From Chaetoderma sp. LZ-2023a (taxonomy: Eukaryota; Mollusca; Caudofoveata; Chaetodermatida; Chaetodermatidae), in contig CM067371.1 in NCBI GenBank assembly GCA_034401795.1, positions 82,897,306 to 82,961,305 of the forward strand: 64,000 nucleotides of DNA, read 5' to 3'. The notes under the pieces are model-generated. The model searched no databases. It was not told the DNA's origin and worked only from the letters and a program-made list of their open reading frames with translations. The translations under genes were made by a program, and so were the position numbers. Positions 60,601-64,000 of the stretch are shown here, one piece after another. How positions within the stretch are numbered: position 1 is the first letter of the stretch; each line of letters begins with the position of its first letter.

Positions 60601-61180
60601 TATTGATTTTACAGATAATTGTCTCTGTTTTTATGAATATCCGTGTACATACTACGAAGGAGATTTGTCATGGAAGGTTTTCCATGGGGCACTCAACACT
60701 GGTGTTTTTCTATATAAGGCCGGATATTGTATTAATGATAAATGTGTTTACTGTGGCGATCGTGAAGATTTAGCACATCTTTTTATAACATGTTCACGTC
60801 TCCAACCACTGTTGTGTGCTGTTAGACGAGCAGTTCTATTTTTAACACTGGCTGATGAATTTAAGCCTGAGAATTATGTCAAAGGCTTTCTATGTCCCCA
60901 TTGTTCGTCTAAATCTGCACGTAAAATTAAACATCGTATATGCAATTGGATCATGGCAAACGCTAAAATGGCTACCTATGTAACGCGGCAGCGTCTAATG
61001 GATGGCAATGGTCAGACGGACGCCCTTCGAGAATGCATTTCTCGAATGCGAGCTCGTGTGACTATTGAATTTAAATACCACCAGCAAAATGGGTCACTAG
61101 AAAACTTTAAAAATTTTTGGGCAATTGACCACTTCGTTTGTAGTACTGAAGACGATATTTTAACATTTAATGGTATTTAG
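57662..61180 (+). pseudogene. LINE ORF2: APE endonuclease and reverse transcriptase, disrupted
   Basis: I chose the ATG at 57662 (MASLSIVTLNTRG) because the endonuclease fold begins there. Endonuclease motifs follow: VFLQDTH (LQETH is usual), YNP, GGDFN, RLDRFYIH and SDHD. An in-frame TGA lies at 58550-58552; the frame continues beyond it (YSRERAVLFRERR) to 59032. At about 59018-59022 a deletion joins LSLSP to NIRLITDVVEY in another frame. This removes roughly 110-120 residues that normally hold the first reverse transcriptase motifs. LDQEKAFDRV (about 59089), GIRQGCSLSGALY (about 59262) and AYADDI (about 59398) survive. A TGA is at 59482-59484 and a frameshift near 59990. The C-terminus, with CVYCG...HLFITC (60743-60793), ends at 61180. 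Confidence 0.87.
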
Positions 61181-61440
61181 TTATACCTTTCAGTATTATT
61201 TTGTCCACTTTCATCATTTTACATTTTAATGACTGATGACTGATGATTTTGATGACTGATTCCCATTGATTTTTATACGGATTGGATTGTTGTTTTTTAC
61301 AAAATTGACGTAGATCTGTGATATTTTGACATATTTGTTATTCTTCATAAATACAATGTTTATTTAAATGATACTCAGACTGATTCAGGAATATATTTAT
61401 ATTGTCTATGACGTGTTTGGCATGTGTAATGAGGTTCAAA
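61181..61440 (+). other. Probable LINE 3' untranslated region
   Basis: AT-rich sequence after the ORF2 stop, with TGATGACTGA repeated four times at 61229-61262. No poly(A) tail is clear. Confidence 0.45.
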
Positions 61441-62111
61441 GTCGTTAATTGGTGTGCCAGAGATCATGTGACACCTGTGGGCCAATTAGAAACAATGCCC
61501 ATCTTCTCGCCCTGGTACAAGATCACATGAGACCGCTAGGCCAATCAGAATCAACACCAATACTGTTGGCCTCGTAAGACCGTCATTGTCATCGTTCTGG
61601 TCAGAACTATTGACACCAGCTGGTTAGGCCATCCATACTGTCACCCTGGAGTAGGTCAGATCAATTGATGGCAGCTGGCTCATTGTAGGACTTAATGACC
61701 CATGAAAGGGGCATGGCCTAATGTGTGGTGGCGTGGCCTAAGGCCATCCATAAAGTTGCCCTGGTTAGATCATGTGACGCCAACTGAATCGATTCCAGGC
61801 CTAATGGCCCATGAAAAGAGCATGGCCTAAGCCCGGGGTGTGGCTGGATGTGGGGCGGGGTCTTGGCCTAGTTTAAAGATTGATGATGTCATCATTCTCT
61901 TGAACAAGCAGAATCAAGGTCCATATTGCCGGCCAGGGTATATTTACAAAATTACGTACGTTTTCATTACTACGAATAGCTATCAGGGCTATGTTAATTT
62001 ACATCGGGTGAAATCTGCAGGGATGGCATTGTTGAATCAACAGTGCCTTAGGCTTAACGAACTCTTTCTTAGTTTAACTACATGCAACGTATACATATAT
62101 AGACAATCAAG

Positions 62112-62314
62112 ATGGTGGAAGCTATGATATCTCCAGAACCTTGGAACATGTTACTAAGCATGAGGTTAATGCCTACCGATGATTGTTCTGACGTAGATAT
62201 TCCTCTAGCTCAGCAGTGTCGAGAAATAGACTGTACCTAAGAATAGTGTTGGATGAAGACATTTGGTGTGTAATGGCTATGATGTTACATAATCGAGAAC
62301 ACATTATTTAAAAG
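62112..62314 (+). pseudogene. Unrecognised small gene relic A
   Basis: An ATG in favourable context (CAAGATGG) opens 42 codons (MVEAMISPEPWNM start) to a TAA at 62238-62240. The next frame continues directly as LRIVLDEDIWCVMAMM and ends with TAA near 62312-62314, so a one-base shift probably broke a protein of about 67 residues. Acidic and Met-rich; no domain recognised. Confidence 0.4.
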
Positions 62315-62459
62315 TTAGTCTCTGATGCTCTGTACTTAACAGTGAAAAGGTAAAGATAATCACCAAGCATCCTATCAGAGGAGGAGGAGGAGGAGTGTCT
62401 GTGAAGAGGAAATAGTGTACATTTTGCAGAATAGCTATGGAACAGTTATAGGGGCTAAC

Positions 62460-62696
62460 ATGGGTGCCTCTGCTCGATGCATCTGACGAATTGGAAAATC
62501 TTATCTTAGACCTGCTACCTCAACTCTGCTTACACTACAACCATTTCTCGACAACACATTGCTAGAAGATTTTCCAGAGCTAGATCTAACTGCTCATACT
62601 CTAGCTGAATGTGACTTACTGGGCAAAGAAAATGAAGAATCAAAAGCTCTCAGAACCCTAGAGGCCCAGGCTGTGGCAGATCCCGAGGATATATAG
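62460..62696 (+). pseudogene. Unrecognised small gene relic B, MGAS start
   Basis: A 79-codon frame from ATG (62460) to TAG (62694-62696) with one internal TGA at codon 9 (62484-62486). It starts MGAS, compatible with an N-myristoylation site. It continues with a hydrophobic-acidic region (LLEDFPELDLTAHTLAE) and an acidic end. Third-position usage and absence of further stops over 70 codons suggest genuine coding ancestry. No family recognised. Confidence 0.45.
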
Positions 62697-62706
62697 GCCG
62701 GTTTTG

Positions 62707-62945
62707 ATGACCCTTTACTATGCCTCTGCTGAGAATGACTATGGTCAGATTTTTAATGATATTGATTCGTGCTTGGTTATAGACTATTTTCCCTAAGACC
62801 TGTCGATAATATCATGTTATATTATGAATGGGCATTAGAATATTCCTATAAAGAAGACTTTACACATGCATTATATAATAATGATTGCATGTATCTAAAT
62901 GCTCACCATTGTACAGGAAATATAAGGGTGCATGGCTCGATATAG
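62707..62945 (+). pseudogene. Unrecognised small gene relic C
   Basis: An ATG at 62707, ten bases after relic B, opens MTLYYASAENDYGQIFND and runs to a TAA at 62794-62796. An overlapping frame from 62793 (LRPVDNIMLYYEWALEYS) runs on to TAG at 62943-62945, indicating one frameshift in a protein of about 80 residues rich in Tyr, Asn and Asp. No family recognised. Confidence 0.42.
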
Positions 62946-62952
62946 TGCAGAG

Positions 62953-62971
62953 CCAGATTTATAAAATCTGG
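62953..62971. terminator. Hairpin between convergent stop codons
   Basis: CCAGATTT-ATA-AAATCTGG forms a perfect 8-bp stem with a 3-nt loop. It lies 8 nt after the stop of relic C and 73 nt beyond the stop of the opposing relic D. A role in 3' end formation is inference from position. Confidence 0.4.
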
Positions 62972-63043
62972 TCACTTAATTAACGTCTCTTAATTGTCTG
63001 TCTTACTTCATTTATTGTCTATATATGAATGAGTTGCGTGTAG

Positions 63044-63499
63044 TTAAATTAAGATAGATTTCATTAAGGCACCATTGATTTCAGCAACATTAGACTTCGG
63101 AATATGCCAAGAATCGTCAAAGAGATTAACGTGCCTAAATCTGGGTTTCATCTCACTGCTGCATGGAGGCATAAAGTATCAACCTATGTTGATACAAGGG
63201 TGCTTAGTGCTGATAGAAACTTTTAGTTGAGAGTCTAACTCGTAAATGTAAACTAGTTTCTCTACTCTATCACTATTCCTAGCTTTACAAATAGTTTCTT
63301 CAAATAAACGCCTCATATCGGTAAACTTTTTAAATGTACTATAGTGCATAGACATTCCATGCCTGGCAGGAGAGATGCTACTAAAATCAAATTCCTATAT
63401 GTCAACTACAGGTTCATCATTACGTTTCATAACTCTTACGTAAAAATTGTCACCAAGATCTACAGGCACTTCACCAGCTATAAGGTATACTGAATTCAT
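63044..63499 (-). pseudogene. Unrecognised small gene relic D with TATA box and Kozak start
   Basis: A 152-codon frame from ATG at 63499 (MNSVYLIAGEVPVDLGDNFY) to TAA at 63046-63044. It is broken by TAG at 63397-63395 and TGA at 63181-63179. The start context is GCCACCATGA, a full Kozak match, and TATAAAAGG lies 65 nt upstream. The sequence is well mixed and protein-like (FDFSSISPARHGMSMHYS; RFRHVNLFDDSWHIPKSN) with no low complexity. The two stops make it a decayed gene. I do not recognise the family; a structural or minor protein of a DNA virus-like element is one possibility. Confidence 0.5.
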
Positions 63500-63563
63500 G
63501 GTGGCTATTATAGAAACTGTACTTAATCTCTGAAAATATTTGTAAAATTACGCTTTTCCCAAA

Positions 63564-63572
63564 CCTTTTATA
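63564..63572 (-). promoter_or_regulatory. TATA box upstream of relic D
   Basis: TATAAAAGG on the minus strand, just inside the right inverted repeat, 65 nt before the relic D ATG. This allows a transcription start about 30 nt downstream and a short leader. Confidence 0.4.
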
Positions 63573-63850
63573 TTCTTATTACCCCAGGGTCACGTGAGCT
63601 ACTCGCCAGAACATGTCTGAACACGTTATAACTCTACAAACCCAGGGTGATAATATGGACATTGATTCTGATTGGTTGGGAGAATGATGACATCATCAAT
63701 ATTTGAATTAGGCCACGTCCCCAGGCCTTAGGCTACGTCCCTATTCACAGGCCATTAGGCCCAGCAACGAGCCAGCTGGCATCAATAGATCTGACCTACC
63801 CCGGGCAACGGTATGGACGGTCTTATGAGTGCCACGATATTTACGGCATT

Positions 63851-64000
63851 AGGCCACTAGAAATAATCTAGATAACTAGGCATCTCACTTAATAATAGTT
63901 TCAATGTCGATTGTAGTTAGTATGGTAATAGTTTCAGTAGCCTGTGGTAACTTTGCGATCACTGTCTGTGGCTATAATATTATTAATCTATGTGCAGCAG
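63851..64000. other. Window end, nothing recognised
   Basis: AT-rich sequence outside the right inverted repeat. Confidence 0.5.

Larger units (their letters stand above)
55673..61180 (+). mobile_element. Tx1/L1-like LINE, nearly complete but inactive
   Basis: An ORF1 with a CCHC knuckle is followed by an ORF2 with APE endonuclease, reverse transcriptase and a C-terminal zinc-binding region, all on the plus strand. This is the layout of the L1/Tx1 group. A (CTT)n tract at 55649-55672 sits just before the presumed 5' untranslated region. I could not fix the exact 5' and 3' ends or a target duplication. ORF2 damage makes it non-autonomous. Confidence 0.85.
61440..63860. mobile_element. Virus-like or multi-gene element with long inverted repeats, decayed
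   Basis: The left arm (about 61560-61970) and right arm (about 63605-63850) are imperfect inverted copies. Matching blocks include TTGATGATGTCATCATTCTC against GAGAATGATGACATCATCAA, GGTCAGATCAATTGATG and CAGCTGGCTC. The left arm is built of about four related subunits of roughly 90-115 bp (CC-T--TA--GT--CCCTGG...AGATCA). Between the arms lie at least four short coding relics: plus strand 62112-62314, 62460-62696 and 62707-62945; minus strand 63499-63044. Spacers are short (10 nt between the second and third). I do not recognise the proteins. Confidence 0.55.

Overview
The window is eukaryotic, almost certainly metazoan, and looks like transposon-dense intergenic DNA. It is AT-rich and full of microsatellites, tRNA-derived SINE sequence, LINE fragments and short inverted-repeat transposons. 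I found no intact host gene and no prokaryotic feature. The mix of a Tx1/L1-like LINE, RNase H-bearing LINE remnants, a pogo/Tigger relic and a nuclease-bearing DNA transposon fits a marine invertebrate such as a mollusc, cnidarian or lancelet. I cannot name the species from sequence alone.

The dominant component is one MITE family with about 35 full, truncated or remnant copies. A typical copy is 350-420 bp. It has 13-15 bp terminal inverted repeats, a GC-rich subterminal end with CGCCC and TCTAGCTA motifs, a central hairpin of about 40 bp per arm, an AATAAA beside the hairpin, and TGACGTCA palindromes at the other end. Two tandem arrays derive from it: about 87 units of 21 bp at 42278-44108, and about 4.5 units of about 113 bp at 8893-9396.

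Region by region: 1-12 kb holds microsatellites, MITEs, a tandem array of a tRNA-derived SINE unit (7133-8367) and an unrecognised coding relic (11.45-12.02 kb). At 13.27-14.53 kb is a decayed relative of the large transposon protein found at 32-37 kb. From 16 to 31 kb there are MITEs, a 108-bp foldback, a pogo/Tigger transposase relic split by a MITE (22.3-24.4 kb), a LINE C-terminal relic and a 45-bp minisatellite. At 31599-37629 is a 6-kb DNA transposon with about 360-bp inverted repeats and one large broken gene. That gene combines an N-terminal zinc-binding region, a transposase-like core, a FEN1/XPG-like nuclease and a C-terminal cysteine-rich domain. It best fits the Academ superfamily as I remember it. 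From 38 to 53 kb there are LINE fragments, foldbacks, the 21-bp array, MITEs and a 3' LINE fragment with an intact RNase H domain. A nearly full-length Tx1/L1-like LINE lies at about 55.7-61.2 kb. Its ORF1 is intact; its ORF2 has two in-frame stops, one frameshift and a deletion removing the start of the reverse transcriptase.

The least expected structure is at about 61.44-63.86 kb. A pair of imperfect long inverted repeats encloses at least four small decayed coding regions. They are packed tightly on both strands, have promoter- and start-like signals, and have a perfect hairpin between the convergent stop codons. The layout resembles a small virus-like or multi-gene DNA element; I do not recognise its proteins.
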